A stretch of DNA of 64,000 nt from Epiperipatus broadwayi. Its lineage: Eukaryota > Onychophora > Udeonychophora > Euonychophora > Peripatidae. The stretch is taken from NCBI GenBank assembly GCA_028023455.1, contig JAQFVV010012420.1:2666001-2730000 (forward strand), written 5' to 3'. Position 1 is the stretch's first letter, and each line of letters opens with the position of its first letter. A program made the translations under genes and the position numbers. Of this stretch, positions 28,515 to 43,160 are shown piece after piece. Under the pieces are notes generated by a model. The model saw only the letters and a program-made list of their open reading frames with translations, did not search any database and was not told the origin of the DNA.

Positions 28515-31500
28515 AAAATATAAAATATGCATGTAGAATACACTAACACAAATCACATATTTAATATATTCAGGCAGATGAAACTATAAAACAACATCAT
28601 TAATACATAACAATAGTATATATATATATATAAGCTGATATCACATGCATATACAAATATGTATTAAAAAGCAATGAACTAATCTCTGCTGCAATAATAC
28701 TTCATTTATACATATATATGGTATGTATATCATTATTCAACTTAAAACAGAAATGTTCATCTGCAATCATAGACATCATTCTAACAGTACAAATAAGCAG
28801 GAATTTCACATCTACATTTTTATATATTTAAGACAGAATAATGTATTATGGCAGTCACCTAGCACATATAGCTGATGCAGTAAGCATGTGTTGGGTGATG
28901 AAAATTCTTTTAAATTTAAAGTATTTTTTTTTAAATGTGCATACATGTGTGTGCATGAATGATATAAATAAGCATCTTATTTGGATTCAATAAGCAAATT
29001 TAAAAAAAATCTAATCCACATAAGATAATTTAAATTAAAGCAAAAGAGCTTAAAATAATTTATTAAAAAATGCTAATTTGATTAGATTTGTAGATAACAA
29101 AAGATGAATCTACAAATCTGGTTAGTATTAGTAATTAAAAGATAAAAAAATGTCTCAATTTATTATGTAGTTTTAATTATTGATCTATTGTATATTTTTA
29201 ATTAGAAAAAAATGTGAAAGAATTTATAAAAGAGAAACTAAAAGATGGAGATGGGACATTTTTTTTGTTAATGCTAATGCTGGATTAGGGATTAAAAAAG
29301 AGTGTAGCTCTGATTTTTGAAAAGGACAGTAAAAAACTTTTTATTTGGTGAACTCTAATGTGGCTGGAAAATATATCACTGTTTGGGAAAATATATTGCT
29401 GGGATTTATGAAATATTAATTGTCCTTACTAGAAACAGAACATTTGCTTTATGGATTGCAAGTACTATTTGTTAATGTAGCTAGATAATATGCATTGCTG
29501 ATTAATTTAAAGTGTGCCAACTTGCCATAATTATGTCGCTATCTTCTGAAAACCCTGAGCTTGAATTTAATGCCATAACACTGTAGTAACTATGATATCA
29601 TTGGAAACCTCTATTTTCTTTTTATTTTAAAAATGGAACAAGTTGGAAGAAAAAAAAAGCATCAAGTTTTCACACTATGCTGATCAGTAATGAAAGTTCT
29701 AAAAATATATACTATGGTAAGACTATTCATTTGAAACTTTTAAACATATACATAAAGAAACAGCCTTGATAAGTCAGTATAATCTAATTATTAGAATTTT
29801 ATTTCATATGTGCTAGTAAGTTACTTTTATCTATTCATTTCTTTTATATGTTTAGAAAATAATTATTTTTAACTTTGTGTGTGTGTATATGTGAGTTAAT
29901 TGCAACTGCTAAATAAATAATTATTAGTCATAAAATTCAAGTTGTCATGGCCATTTTATATAGTAGCTTGCATTTCAAATGATCATATTTGCACTTATCA
30001 GTTTGTGTTTATCAAAATGAAAAAAAAAATTAAATTAGAGAGAATGTTTAACCACTGAGTGAATGTCGAATGCTATTATGTTATCATGAATTGAGGAATT
30101 ATAGTATTTGAAATTGGTCCATTCAGCAGAGCACCCTAGTAAAGACTAAAAATACACCCTTTTATTCTAATTAAATTATTTCTGAATGGGAAACCTATTT
30201 TGAATAACTAGTGTAAGTGATTGGGAAATATAACTTGTTTTAGGTTCAATCATTTTTATTCTTATCTACTTTATATATGAGGCTTTATGTAAATTGCATT
30301 GATTAGTCATATTTAAAGATACTCCTTCCAGTTTACTCGTACAGTATATATATAATATGATTTCACACTTGGAATAATTTAATTAACATCATCATACCTG
30401 GTCATACTATTGATTTATACTAATATATTACATACATACATACTCCAAAGTTAACATAAATTAATAAATAGCAGATAAACCCTTGAATTCAAATTGATTC
30501 AGTTTCATTATTATTTATAAGAAGATTCTGATAACTTATAACAAGCATTTAATCTTTATCTATTTAATATGTATAATATAAAATTCAGAAAATTCATTTA
30601 ACACTAGGTTATCCACATATTCCAACAATCTCAAATGATTTGTTCAATACTGCCTTACATTTATCTAGACAAATTCAAATCTCTAACATTGTATGCAAAA
30701 TTGTTTGTTTATATATATATATTTTAAAACTAACAATTTATTTATTTAAATGGTCAAGAATTTATTCCTTTAATTATCAATAATAAATAAACCTATATAA
30801 AGAATTTATATTATTAAAACAAATTTTAACAGTATGTAAACTTAATATATTTAAATCATAATAATAACTCATAAATGCATATCACTTGTACTGTTTATTA
30901 AGATACATAAATAACAATTTATAACCTAAATATAATATTTCATATTCAAAAGTTCATAAAGTTTAAACAGTTTATATATATCAAATTACCAATAACTTAT
31001 ATACAAAAGAGATGTTCTTAATATAAAGTTTAATTTCAATATAAGAATACTTGTAGTTATTCTAATACTTAACCTGGTTGTTGACTGTGAATCTTTTACT
31101 CCTGACAAACGTTTAAAATATCTGCAGATGTCATCACTTTGCATGTAATTTCATTAGCATATCAGTTAAGTTGCTGTAGAAAGTGAGAATTTATATTTTG
31201 TTTAAATTCATCTGAAGACATTTTATACGAAATTTGTTCACAGATCGAGGCAGGGAGCTTGCATATTCTAGCCCATCATCACAGAAAAACCCATCTCAAA
31301 TATTTTAGTTGCAGTCATTTTCTAGCATACTGTAGATAATTTCTCCAAAACTTTTTCACACACAGATGATAAAATTCACAGGTGTGGTTTCCTTAAGTTT
31401 ATTACTTTTAAAATAATATCAATGTTTGAATAAATTAACAATGTTTTTATCAAGTATTTTATAAGTTTAAATATAATTCAAACATTACTATTGTTACCTT

Positions 31501-33239
31501 TTTAATAATTATTTTATATATAAAAATTATTATGTTGTTTCTTACCATTCTAATGCCTTATGTATCATCTTCCATATTTTTTTCCTTCTTTTATTGTTTC
31601 ACTTATATATACATCCACATTATTATAATACAGTTACTGTACTCTTGCACTTTTTACCAATTATATTTTCATTTCTTCTCCTGTCATTTTAAATTCTTGT
31701 TGACTATACCCATTACAACTGGTTGTCTACATTTATTAGTTGGTATATATATTTTCATCTCACAACACCATCAATCAATTAAGTATACAATTTTCATTGC
31801 AAGTCTTTTACTTTGATTTTTTAAAAAGTACATGCTGCTTTGTCATTTTTTATCTTTAAAAATAACAGCACTTATACATCATTGATCTTTCCAGCTTGAC
31901 TATTCACCAAGCCTTTTCCCTTACAATGTCTAACCTTTGTCTAACAGATTATTTACCATGTCTGGTTAATTCAATGATCTAATATTTCATGTATTTTGTC
32001 TATTTTTACAATGCAATATTCACTGACTTAAATGTTTTTATTATGATATCTAGATGCTGCCATAGAAAATAATTCAACATTATGCAAAGTAGTTTCCATT
32101 TTGTTTTAAATCTTTTAGTTAAACTTAAAGCAAAAAAGAAGCAAGTTTATTTCATATTTAAGACATTTTATGTAAAAACTATAAATATTAGATTTTTGAG
32201 AAGAATTTAAATTAGCAGATCATTATCAAACTAAAATTAAAAAAAAAACAACCAATAAAAATATTATAATTAAATGTTTTTTTATTTGTGAATTTGTACA
32301 ATGTTTGAACACTGGTGTGGTAGAGTTGAGTTGGAATTCATGAATTCTCAGCTCTTGAGTCTACCAGTCTACCACTGTAGTAAACTATGCACGTTATGAA
32401 ACAGAAATGATTAAATATGAAGAAGGTAGGAGGATATGAGAATTAAATGGCTGCCTGATTAACTAATAAAAAGTAATAGATGAGATTTAATATTATGCTA
32501 GTTCAATATTAGCATATTATCAACAACCACATTATCACCAAAATTAACAATTAAATATGATAAAAAAAATCTAGACTATGGAGGAAGTAAAAGAGTGAGA
32601 GAGGAAAAGACTGGCTGGATATTTTGAATTTCTAGACTATTAAGAAATGATAATCTTATAAGGTTTTCAGATCCTAATTTAATATGGTCTTATGAATAAG
32701 CAATTCGCAGTTAATGAGTTTGCTATTAATTGAAAGGAGATTCTTTGACTTCTCTTTGAGTCCTTAAAGGAACTGAGCATAGCACATTCTTCTACTCTAT
32801 ACTTTCTTGCCATTGTAGCTATAATTACCTTGTGATTATTCATATAGTATATAAACATTGATGGACTGCTTACCAACATGCATTAACCAGCATGGTGAGT
32901 TTATGGCTGTTTACTTTTAAATTTAAGATCAAGAAACACCATGGTCTTTCTTCTTGGTTGCCTGATAGCTCTTAATTGAAATATCAGTTGAGTTTTCTTG
33001 AAGATGGAATGAATGTGTGGGTGGGTGAATGAACTTTTTTTTTTCTAATAGGTATTTATAATAATGACAAACAAAACTAAATCATGGCTCTTATTCCCAG
33101 GCATCTATAATATTGCTAGTCAAGGTAATGGCAGGTAAACAAAGGTAGAGAATGCTAAGAATCTCCTGATTGCAAATTCATGCTGCCAATTGATGATAAC
33201 CTTTTATTTAAGCATTTACAGCTCCAGATCACTTTTAAG
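28515..33239. other. AT-rich DNA, no gene recognised
   Basis: Short frames at 31532-31816 (+) and 32679-32879 (-) lack motifs or splice context. There is a short (TA)n at 28618-28632. I see no supported feature. Confidence 0.45.
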
Positions 33240-35870
33240 TAAGAGAAGATTGCAAAACTTTGGAAGAAAAACTGTCTAAATAATGGAATATTTTGGAGTT
33301 TGTGAAGTTAAAACAAAAGGTGAAAAGACAAATTGATTTAAAAAGTGGGTATGTACTGTACTACAAAGGCACAAACATTGGAAAAACAAGTTGAATAGAA
33401 TTCATTATAAATAAAAAGTGGAAGAACAACATTGAGGAGATTGATGGGGTATCAGGCAGAATGGCAAGATTACTTATGCAACTTAAAGATAAATAACAAA
33501 GGCAAATAATTCAGGTTTATGACCCAAAAGCTCTCATTGTGATGAAGAAGTAAAAGATTTTTATATAGATGTACTAAAGGCTTTTGATCAGACAAAAAAC
33601 ATTTTAAAATTATCATGGGACAATTTAATGCTAGAATTGATAAACAATGAGATAAAAGTGTTGTAGATAAATATGGTTATGATGATAGAAATGAGAATGA
33701 AGATAGACTTATGAAGTTTGCAGAAAAAGAAAAACTTTATATTATTTTTGTTTTTGAAAAAAAATGATAAACTGATATAAACATGGAAGCATCTGGAAAA
33801 AGATACATCAGAAGTAAATTTGTATTTTAATGTTACAAATTCAACACAGGAAGTAATCATTGATTAGTGAGATTAAAATGTGGGCTAATGCACAACTAAA
33901 ATTATTAAAACATTATTCACAGGTGATATTCATAATCTTCAGAAACATTCTAATGAATTTAAATTAGAAATTGCAAATCATTTTCAAATATTAACAGATT
34001 TTGAACATGATTTAAATTTGAATGAAATCAATTAGAAAGCTCATACACTTTTAAAAATTGCAACAAGATAGCTAATATAAAAAAGTGGCAATTGACTGAT
34101 AAAAGTTCTACTGAGACAAGACAATTTGTGAAGAAAAGAAGGAATATAAAATATATAACAGTGGTGCATTAAGAAGGATTAAATATTTAGAATTTTGTAA
34201 AATGGCACAAAAAAGATGATAATGATATAAGAAAGTATAATTGTGAACTAGCAAGGAAATCTATAGAAAAGAATAATAGTCTCAAAAGTGTTCAACAACA
34301 AGTTGGTTTTGGTAAGAAACTTATTTCTGTAATAAGAAAAAAAAAGGAACTATTTACTAAAAAGAGAGATGACATCATGAAATGGGTAGAAGAGTTCTAT
34401 CAAGAATTATATAGCAATAAAGAACAAGGAAATGTATTTCCTACAACTACTATATTTTCTGAAATGACTAGAATTTTAAATGAAGTAAGATATGCAATTA
34501 AATTTTTAAAAAAGGGAAAAGCTTCAGGCGATGATGAAATTATAATTGATATCTTAAAAGAAGTAGGTCAAGAAATAGAATTTTTTTTTTGGCAAAATTA
34601 TATATCAAATGTCTAAATAATAAAGATGTATCAGATGATTTGAAGAATGCAGTTTTAATATTAATATTTAAAAAAAAATGATAAAAAAGATATTAGAAAC
34701 TACAGACTTATCAGTTTTGTACAAAATTTTTACCAAGATAATTACAATTCACCCTACAGCAAACTTTGGACTTCAACCAACTAAAAGAATAAGCTGGATT
34801 TAAAAGTGATTTTTAGTACAGTGGATCATATCCAAGTATTAAGAGAAGTTATAGAATAGACCAATAAATTGAGTTGCCATTGTGCTTTAGATTTATAAAT
34901 TACAAAATGGCATGTAATTCTACAAGCCTTTCTATAGTGATTAAAACATTGGACTATCAAGTTATAAATCCATAATTTTGTCATATTCTGAAAAATATCA
35001 AAATGCAGTAGTTATGATTAAATTACATAGTTATACTAAGAAGATTAACAATGAGAAGGGGGTGTGATAGCATATCTCCATATCTCCTAAACTTTTTACA
35101 ACAGTTTTACAAGAAATATTTTATGGATTAAAATAGAAAGTTACAGTATTAAAAGTGAATGGAGATTATTTAAGCCATCCAGATTTTGCAGATAATGTCA
35201 TTGTTTTTGCAAATAATGCTTTAAAGATTCAGGAAATATTGCAAGAGTTATCAGGTAAAAATAAAATAGGACTAAAGGTAAATGTTGAAAAGACTAAAGT
35301 AATCTTCCTCAAAAGTAGAAAATAGATTGATAATGGTGAAGTTAACAATTACAAATACCATGATCAGATTATTACTACAGGTGGAAACATAATGAGTGAA
35401 ATTAAACTTGCTGAGTAATTTTGATAGAAATAACTTAATATCAAATGGAAATATGCATGCATGTTTGGAAAAAAATGGTTCTTAATAAATATGTTTTACC
35501 AGTTCTTACTTATGGATCTGAAATTTGGACACTTAACAGAAGAGTAATACAGAGACTTCAGACAACTCAATGACGTATGGAGAGATGCTCATTAGGAATA
35601 ACAAGAAGAGATTGAAAATTAAGTACATGGGTGAAAGAACAAACAGGTGTTATTGATATCATTGAAAAAATTAAGAGACTGAGAACATGTTGCTAGAAGA
35701 GATTATAATAGATGGATAGTTGAAAACTTGAATGGATGAAATAAAAAAGTGTGCTTGAGTGGATGTGGGGAAGAGAGGTTAGAAATCAGAGAAGATGGAT
35801 TGAATTTGGAGAGACTATCATCCTACAGTGGATCACTAATAGTTGAAAATGATGATGGTGATGATGAATG
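33240..35870 (+). pseudogene. Decayed RTE-like LINE (endonuclease plus reverse transcriptase)
   Basis: Pieces of an APE-type endonuclease followed by an RT can be read across several frames. Near 33500 the translation gives IIQVYDPK and SHCDEEVKDFY, and near 33680 NENEDRLMKFAEKE. Then come ETRQFVKKRR, KWVEEFYQELY and AIKFLKKGKASGDDE (34377-34616), YKIFTKI, STVDHIQVLREVIE, and at about 35195 FADN in place of the catalytic FADD. The C-terminal part gives NVEKTKV, YVLPVLTYGSEIWTL and TGVIDIIEKIKRL. This order and wording match the RTE group often mis-annotated as craniofacial development protein 2-like. The 3' end finishes in a TGATGATGG-type tail (about 35845-35870), usual for RTE. Many stops and frameshifts and the lost catalytic aspartate show it is dead. 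Confidence 0.88.
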
Positions 35871-36639
35871 AATAATTTAATATTGTAAATATTAGTTGTA
35901 TTTTAAAGATTATTGCAAAACACTGACATATTATCCATGATAAAAATAATATAATTTGTAATTGAATGACCACAAAAATCCCTCTTCAAGATTTACTATT
36001 AATGATAATAGAGTCACTGAAAATGATTAATTTTAACTATCAATAATATTGATTCTATTTTAACCAAATACATTTTTATTTTACTGGTATTTATTTTATT
36101 ACTAGATTTCTGCATGATCATCATCAGTTTGGAAGTTTGGTTGCAATTTTACTCATTTTTGCTAAACATTTAACACAACTTATTCTAACACCTTAAATTG
36201 TAGTCTTTAATACAATCATCACTGTGCCTGTGACTTGTGATTTGAATCTAAGTAGAACTTTTTTTAAAAAAAATAATTGAAAATTTCTGAGCAAGCATAT
36301 GGTTTTTTTTTGTGTGGGGCCAGTTCATACCCAATCCAGCAAACCATCATATTATTGGTTAGTAAATGGATATCTAGCTATTTTTAGCTAGAAATCCCTC
36401 ATATGCTGATGTGATAATCATACAGCTTTATACTGCATGTTTTGCATAATGGTAAATTGGCAGACTCTGTATCTGAAGGTTCATAAATCATGGGCACAAT
36501 TTATCATCGCCAATGTTTAAAATTCTTATAGACATAGCAAGAAAACATTTGATTATTTATTTACTTATTCAACTATCACCACTAATGAAAGATGTATCAT
36601 ACTTAAGTAGATGCTGAGCTTGCAAATTCACCATAAATA

Positions 36640-36980
36640 TTAAACCTCTAAGGACGAAGTTCCCAATCTATCCCCTTGGCATTTAGTAAAGTATCTGATA
36701 TCCCCTATTCATTATAATAAGAAATTAACAATAAAGTTTTCATAAAATCTTTATTCAGTAAATAAATCTTAAGCAGGCATTTTGAGTTATTGAACCCTGC
36801 AGTGAGAATAAAATCTATGCAATCTCGTTGTATCTTGTCCAAAAAGAGAACTGAGATGTTGCTGGAGCGGCTGACAAACAGTACCAATATGGAAAGCCAG
36901 GAAATGATGATAACGTAACTATTTTTGGAATATGTTAATAGAATAATAATATTTATATACTTGCTATTCACAATACCCCC
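36640..36980 (-). pseudogene. Probable LINE C-terminal fragment
   Basis: The minus frame at 36705-36971 includes SWLSILVLFVSRSSN and LFLDKIQRDCIDFI, resembling the conserved post-RT region of Jockey/CR1-type LINEs, where a LLDRIQRRAI-like helix follows the WGG/SS segment. No upstream RT was found nearby. Confidence 0.45.
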
Positions 36981-37789
36981 TGGGGTTAAGGGTATCGCAG
37001 ATTGGAAACTCTTACTCTAAGATTTAAAACAATATTACCAAAAAAGCTCATGATATATTAATTAGTGTATCGTGAAATAAAATGCGATGAGTTAATGAAA
37101 AAAGTTTGAAGTTATGGGTAATATGCTTTTTTTTCTCCACATTATCCTTAAATCATTTCTTTAATCCACCATTAGAAAAAAAAATTACTCTTCCTGAAAC
37201 TTAAATGACTTATTTATAAACTCTTGACAATTCAATAGTGAAAAAATAAAATATTAGTGATTACGGTTTTTAAAAAAGAATGGAAACGTGTGATAAACTA
37301 ATTCTATCATTAAAGTAATTAACGTTTCACTAAGGAAATTATTTTCATTCCTTATCTATCCCCATAGTAACTTTTTACGTACAGTTAAAAGGTACAACAA
37401 TAAACATTTAAAAATATTAAAACTTTTCAAGAAAAGTTTATCATTTATTTAAAATTACTAAATAAAGTGAAACTTTTTCTTCATCTTTGAAATTAAAATT
37501 AAATGCATATATAAAAAATGTTAAAACAGTAATTTAAAAAAATATATAGCTCTTTTTAAAATCAAAGAATTCTTCAACAATCCTCGTGGAGAAACAGTGA
37601 AAGAGAAGATAGCACTCACTAGATTTTCTAATTGCCGAGTCATGAAGCTTTGATTACTTTTTTTCGTAGTTTTATTCTCCAAGAATAGTTAGATACTCAT
37701 TTACTGATCAACTTTGGATGGTTACTTGAATTAGTTATGGCTTAACTATCTGAAAGAAAAATCCTGTTTTTTTTTAAAGGAATTTCATT

Positions 37790-37850
37790 TAGTCTAGATT
37801 CGAACCTAAAGTTATAGCCATAGCAGTGTGCTATTTCGGCCGCATCAACC
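37790..37850 (-). repeat. tRNA-like sequence (SINE head or tRNA pseudogene)
   Basis: Minus strand holds GGTTCGAATC, a perfect B box, about 40 nt downstream of an A-box-like TGCGGCCGAAATAGC. The acceptor ends do not pair well, so a functional tRNA is unlikely. Confidence 0.45.
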
Positions 37851-39744
37851 TCATCATAATATTTACTGATAAAATATGTACAATTTTTTCTGGTATTTTA
37901 GTTTTAAAGATTCGGAAGCAATAGCCAAAAGTATTAATAATGATAATCAAGAGTTATTATTTGATTAAAAATACTCTATTGCCTAATTACTTTCTGACAG
38001 AATGCAGACAGTTCAAAGACTATATAATTTCATTAAAAAAAATCTAATGTTTTTTTAAATAAATAAAGAATACTAGAACCAATCTTATGCTATTTTGCAT
38101 TAATTTATTTCCATTTAAAATAAGTATAAAAACTTATGCATTTTTATAGGTAAAGAAAAAGATGTTTCAAAATGCAGATACTAGAACAAATTGTATTAGA
38201 GAATGGCACGCTCTCTTAACTTGTTACAGAGCCTGTCATTGGGTAGAGAAGTTAATATACATTCATAAGAAAAATGTTTCATGATGTATTTAGGCTGTGA
38301 TATGTAGAGTATTTGTAGAAGCTGTAAGATTAACATTGTGAAAAAAAATAAAAAGACATACCGGTAATAAAAAACGATCAAATACTCTCATTGTAAAAAG
38401 TATATTTTGTCTCTCACTCATCTATAAATATATTTAAGCTAAATTTTAAAATGTTAAAAGACTAAACTGACCTTTAACAAATAATCTTTCCCCACAGAAG
38501 TTTGCTTTATAAAGTAAGTTTTTTCAACTTTATACCATTCTTTGAATAATAGATTGGCAGTCAACTCAACCTAAGTTGAAATCTTCTGGCCTGCTGCCTA
38601 AACCAAAATTATCACAGGAAAAATTTCTTTGGAGGATGTTTTCTGTTTATATTTTAAAAACAAAAAATATTCTTCCAGAATTTATAAAAAAAAAAAATTA
38701 AGTATTAACATATTTAGTTTAAAGGGTTTCAAAGTTGTTGTTTGTGTTTTTTTTTAAAATAATCCTCTGCAAATATATATATATCACCCAGTTGAAAAGG
38801 TTAACATTTTGAAATAAAATGATCAAATATTTTTAATTCTTTATATTAATCATCATCATTACTTTTTTTTTTTCCAAAAGTAAGATTTTTATTCAGGTTC
38901 CTCAGAAAGTACCTTTTGTGTTGCAAATTGTTGTTTTCTTTACTCAGATATCTTTTATATTTAAATAATGGATAAGATTTTAGTCAATCATGGTCTAACT
39001 TTTGATTATAGAATACAGAGATTAAAGTAAGATCAGAAAAGTGAGTAGACCATAATGAACCAGCTTTTATCAAAAAGTGTTTGGTAGATGAATTTTTAAC
39101 AATTTATATCTATACTATATATATTAACATCTTTAAAATGTATTTACACTGTTTTATCTTTGGAACCAGTTAATGGGGGTCAAGTGCAATAGTTATAAGT
39201 CACTATTTTTAAACCAGCCAATAAGATCAAGTGCAATAATTATAATATACTATTTTTACACCTGTGGCCCAGTAAAATTTATAAGTAATAATATTTTCTA
39301 CTCTAATGTTTGTAAAGCCTATTAGAATTATTTACATTCTCTACACTTGCAATAAACTTAAAAATAAACTATTCCTATAGTTTTATCATTTTTATTTAGT
39401 TAGGAAGTATTTTCAAAAGCTTTTGACTTCTTTAATTGTTTGTGCCCTTTATAGTTTAACATAAAGTAATGAAAGAAACAGATTCAAAAATTAAAGAAAT
39501 GTGGAGCAGTTTTTGGCAGAGTCATATAGGAAAAAATTTTAATTTTGAAAATTTTATGAAAGTATTGTGCTCAGATCTCCACTTTGGATACTTCTACAAT
39601 ATGATTTCCTGAGTACCTAATCATGTAATTAATATTATTTTTATAACCATTTGTAATAAAATTATATTATTAATTAAAAGTAAAATTATTGAAGTATTGA
39701 TGGTACAGTAGTTTCAGATTATTTGCCATAGTAATTAACTTGTT

Positions 39745-39925
39745 AATATTAATATTATCTATATTCTTTATTACTTTTTACAATGCTTTTTTACAACTCA
39801 CTATTGATAGGTTCAAGTACCTCAGAAATCTTCTTCAGAACTGCTGGGGCAATTTAAACTGTCAATAATGAGTTGTAAAAAAGCATTGTAAAAAAATAAT
39901 AAAGATCATAGATGATATTAATATT
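39745..39925. repeat. Hairpin element, arms about 65 bp
   Basis: ACAATGCTTTTTTACAACTC on the left is matched by GAGTTGTAAAAAAGCATTGT on the right, and the pairing extends outward to AATATTAATAT-like ends. The loop of about 50 bp contains TTCAAGTACCTCAGAAATC. Miniature inverted-repeat or snapback origin; no target duplication resolved. Confidence 0.75.
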
Positions 39926-40341
39926 ATATGAGCTTGGCAATGCAATAAGAAAGATAAAGGCCATTAATTTGTATTGGAAGCTAGCTAGAACTTGAACATA
40001 TTTTCAGGGAGATGACAATTTCCATTAAAGATAATTTTAGATATTCTACACCCATAGCCAAATAAGGGATATTTAAAATTAAGATTAAAGAAGTCTTATG
40101 TAGGAATGATAACAAATAATTTACATCTAAAAATATAAAACATTGATGATAATATTTCTACCTAAATAAATATTTTTTTTTTGCCTTCCTATTATAGTAT
40201 TGAAAAATTTCTTATGAAAAACTTATTCATAGTTTTTTTTGTTTTGTTTTGGCTTTAATGTTTGAACTCTAATTGAAAGACTATATCAAAATTGTCAAGG
40301 CAATTATGGTTAAACTAAAAAAGTTAATATATGATTACTTA

Positions 40342-40690
40342 GATTCAAAGATCAGCCTTTCAAGCTAATTGTGCATGCGTCTTTTGAGAGTGTTAAATAA
40401 TAAATGAATACTTCTCTCTACAATACAAGATATAGTATTTATGCAGGAATAAAAGGAATCCTCTTATTCCTATGACTCAAATTCTTTTATATAAGCAAAT
40501 CTGAAGTACTGTTGAGAAAAGCGTGAGAGTAGAATTCTCACTTTAAATTATTATTTATAATGTTTGAATGAATGACGTCGGTGAAATTGTCTAAATACTA
40601 TATCTTGTATTGTAGAGGGAAGTATTCATTTATTATTTAATACTCTCAAAAGATACATGCACAATTAGCTTGAAAGGCTGATCTTTGAAT
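40342..40690. mobile_element. MITE-like palindrome, arms about 105 bp
   Basis: Left end ATTCAAAGATCAGCCTTTC and right end GAAAGGCTGATCTTTGAAT are exact inverses, and the arms match closely through ACAATACAAGATATAGTATT. The centre (40446-40582) is unique. No protein. Its target duplication is not evident. Confidence 0.82.
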
Positions 40691-41629
40691 GTAATACAAT
40701 TGTACACATAGCGTCATATAAAAATAAATGCTTATTTACTTATATGATTACTTATAATACTTATTTACATCCTTGTTTATATTTTGTTATTTGTTAATAT
40801 TTAATTTTATTAAAAAGATTGTAAGAGATTTCATACCTTCATATGATATATTACATTGTTTTAGAAAATAATAATATTAAATTTATTGTTACTTTATAAA
40901 ATTACTATTGGCTTTCTCCTTACATTGTCTTTCCCTTTACTTAATAAAGATGATATTATGAATGTTAATACGAAAGACATTGTGAAAATTTAGAAATTTC
41001 CAGAACGGGCATAGAAATGTTTATGAATATAAATGACAGTTTGAATTGTGAAGCTTGATATTAAAATAAGTATAAAATAAATGAGTAAAAAGTCCTTGAT
41101 ACAAATTTATAAAAATAAGTGAGGTTTAAATACCTCACATTATAGCATTAAAAAAGAATTATCAAAGTTTATTTTTAGCTTTGATTGTGGATGCATAATT
41201 CTTTATATACCATTGTCTTCCTATTCTTATCATTCTTTTCATCTATATTATTATATAAGTGTGAAATTTTATTTCTTTGCTTGTAACTTTATAACTCAAC
41301 AAATATTGCACAAATCTTGGTGAATTGTACATGATTTTCTTTTTTTTTTTTTAGCCTATAAATGTTTGCTTTGTTCTATTTAATTGTTTAAAAAAATGTA
41401 ATTAGCAATAAAAATGCATGGTAAACCTACATCATAACTGTTTTTGAATGATGTCATAAAAATGCAAAAAGAGGACTATAAAAAATTACAGATTTGGAAA
41501 CATTTTTAAATAAAAAATATAGTTTTTATTAAAGCAAAGTTAAATTTGATTTCATATAGTTTAAATTAATTTAATTCTTTTTACAATGTATTTAATTTTA
41601 GTTTGAATAATAATAATTTAGATCTGTTA

Positions 41630-41960
41630 TAATAATGAATTTGATAAACTTTTAGAATTTCAGTTGAAATATATATTTAACATATATTAAATCATATGGG
41701 TACAGCAAGAAAAATACTTTTGAATTTGATAAACTTTTACTATGAAACTGATAAACTTTTTTTGATATCAGTTTAAATATGTTTAACATATGAAAAAGTA
41801 AATTTTAAAATGCTGTTGGTACAGTAAAAGAAATATCACTAAATTTGATAAACTTTTATCATTTCTCTTTTAGCATATTCTTTGGAGGTAAAGTAAGTTT
41901 TAAATATATTTAATCAATATTTGTGAAAGTAAATTTTAAAATGGCATTAATATTTGCCTG
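41630..41960 (+). repeat. Degenerate tandem repeat, about 90-130 bp
   Basis: AATTTGATAAACTTTTA recurs near 41638, 41723 and 41854, each followed by variants of TTTAAATATATTTAACATAT and AAAGTAAATTTTAAAATG. Confidence 0.55.
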
Positions 41961-42479
41961 ATTTTAATGCTTTTAACCGTCATTAATTAAATAAAATACT
42001 AATATATATGTGATAATATAAAAGTAGGCTAAATTTAATAAATAAAAAAATTAAGCACAAAAGGTAAACTCCTACTATTTATGTTCTAAAAAATGTCAAC
42101 TTACAATAATTTAAAAAAAGATAACTTTTCTACAACATTGAAATAATTTTTTTTTTCTGTTTTATATATATATATTATGTACCTATCATATATATTGTAT
42201 CAGAAATAGTGGACTTAATCAGTGAAGAATTTATTAGCTTCATGCTCCCAAATCAATATGCTTTAGGTTTGCCTATATAATTAAGAAAATAGGTTCAGAG
42301 ATAAGAGGGTCCCTCTTATCTTTATAAAGTCAAATTTTGCGTTATGATTTGTAGAGGTCTCTCTTGTTAAAATTAAGCACTCAAGGTGCATGTACTAAGG
42401 TTTTAGCCTTATATAAGTATTGTATCAGAATAAAAAAGAGAATATGCTCTTTTTTTAATGCCTCACAGATTTAGAAGCT

Positions 42480-43160
42480 ATTTGTAACTGGATAACTATA
42501 ATGACCATGGGAAATGAAAATTTTAATATAATCAGAATGAAGATATAGCCTAACCATTGGTCACCATTTGAAATTGAATAAAAATATATCCTGAAGTTGA
42601 AAGCCATTTGTAACAGAATAAAATTATGGGTCATACTGTATGCTGAGTCATAACCTAATTATTGATCCCCATTTATAATAGAATAAAATATAAACTAAGA
42701 AAGCTCAGTCCTAATTTATTAATGTAGTATCATTTGTAACAATGAAAATAATAAACTAAAAATAAATATCAATCAATGAATAACAATATAACACTTGTTA
42801 ATAAAACAATGATAATAATCTTTGTTGTAACCTCATAGATTCTAATATTATTTAAAATTGATAGAAAAGAAATAAAAACATTACTTCAAGATATCCTAAA
42901 ATATAAGCATTATTTGCAATAGATTAGCGATAAAGCAATAAAACCAAATATTATTATCTTCTAACCAATGATCTATGTCTATTATGTAATCCATTCATAA
43001 TATTATGAAAATAATGGCAAAAAATTACACAGATACACTTTAATATTCCTCATGAATCAAGATTCTGTTTATAATGGTACAAACTTATAGCAAAAGTCAA
43101 ATATTAATTTATTTATATTTAAATGAAATAATTTATGGATAAATTAGATAATAATTTTAA
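42480..43160 (+). repeat. Highly diverged short tandem array
   Basis: The phrase CATTTGTAACAGAATAAAAT returns in decayed form roughly every 65-120 bp (near 42482, 42605, 42670, 42729, 42910, 42988, 43068). Satellite-like relic; weak call. Confidence 0.35.

Noticed and set aside
31205-31250. CUGAAGA...GAAA...GUUC on the plus strand
   Set aside because: No stem II and no stem I complementarity around the proposed site.
36090-36140. CUGAUGA followed by GAAA on the minus strand
   Set aside because: Stem II would have two base pairs and stem I cannot pair next to the core. Single copy, so probably chance.
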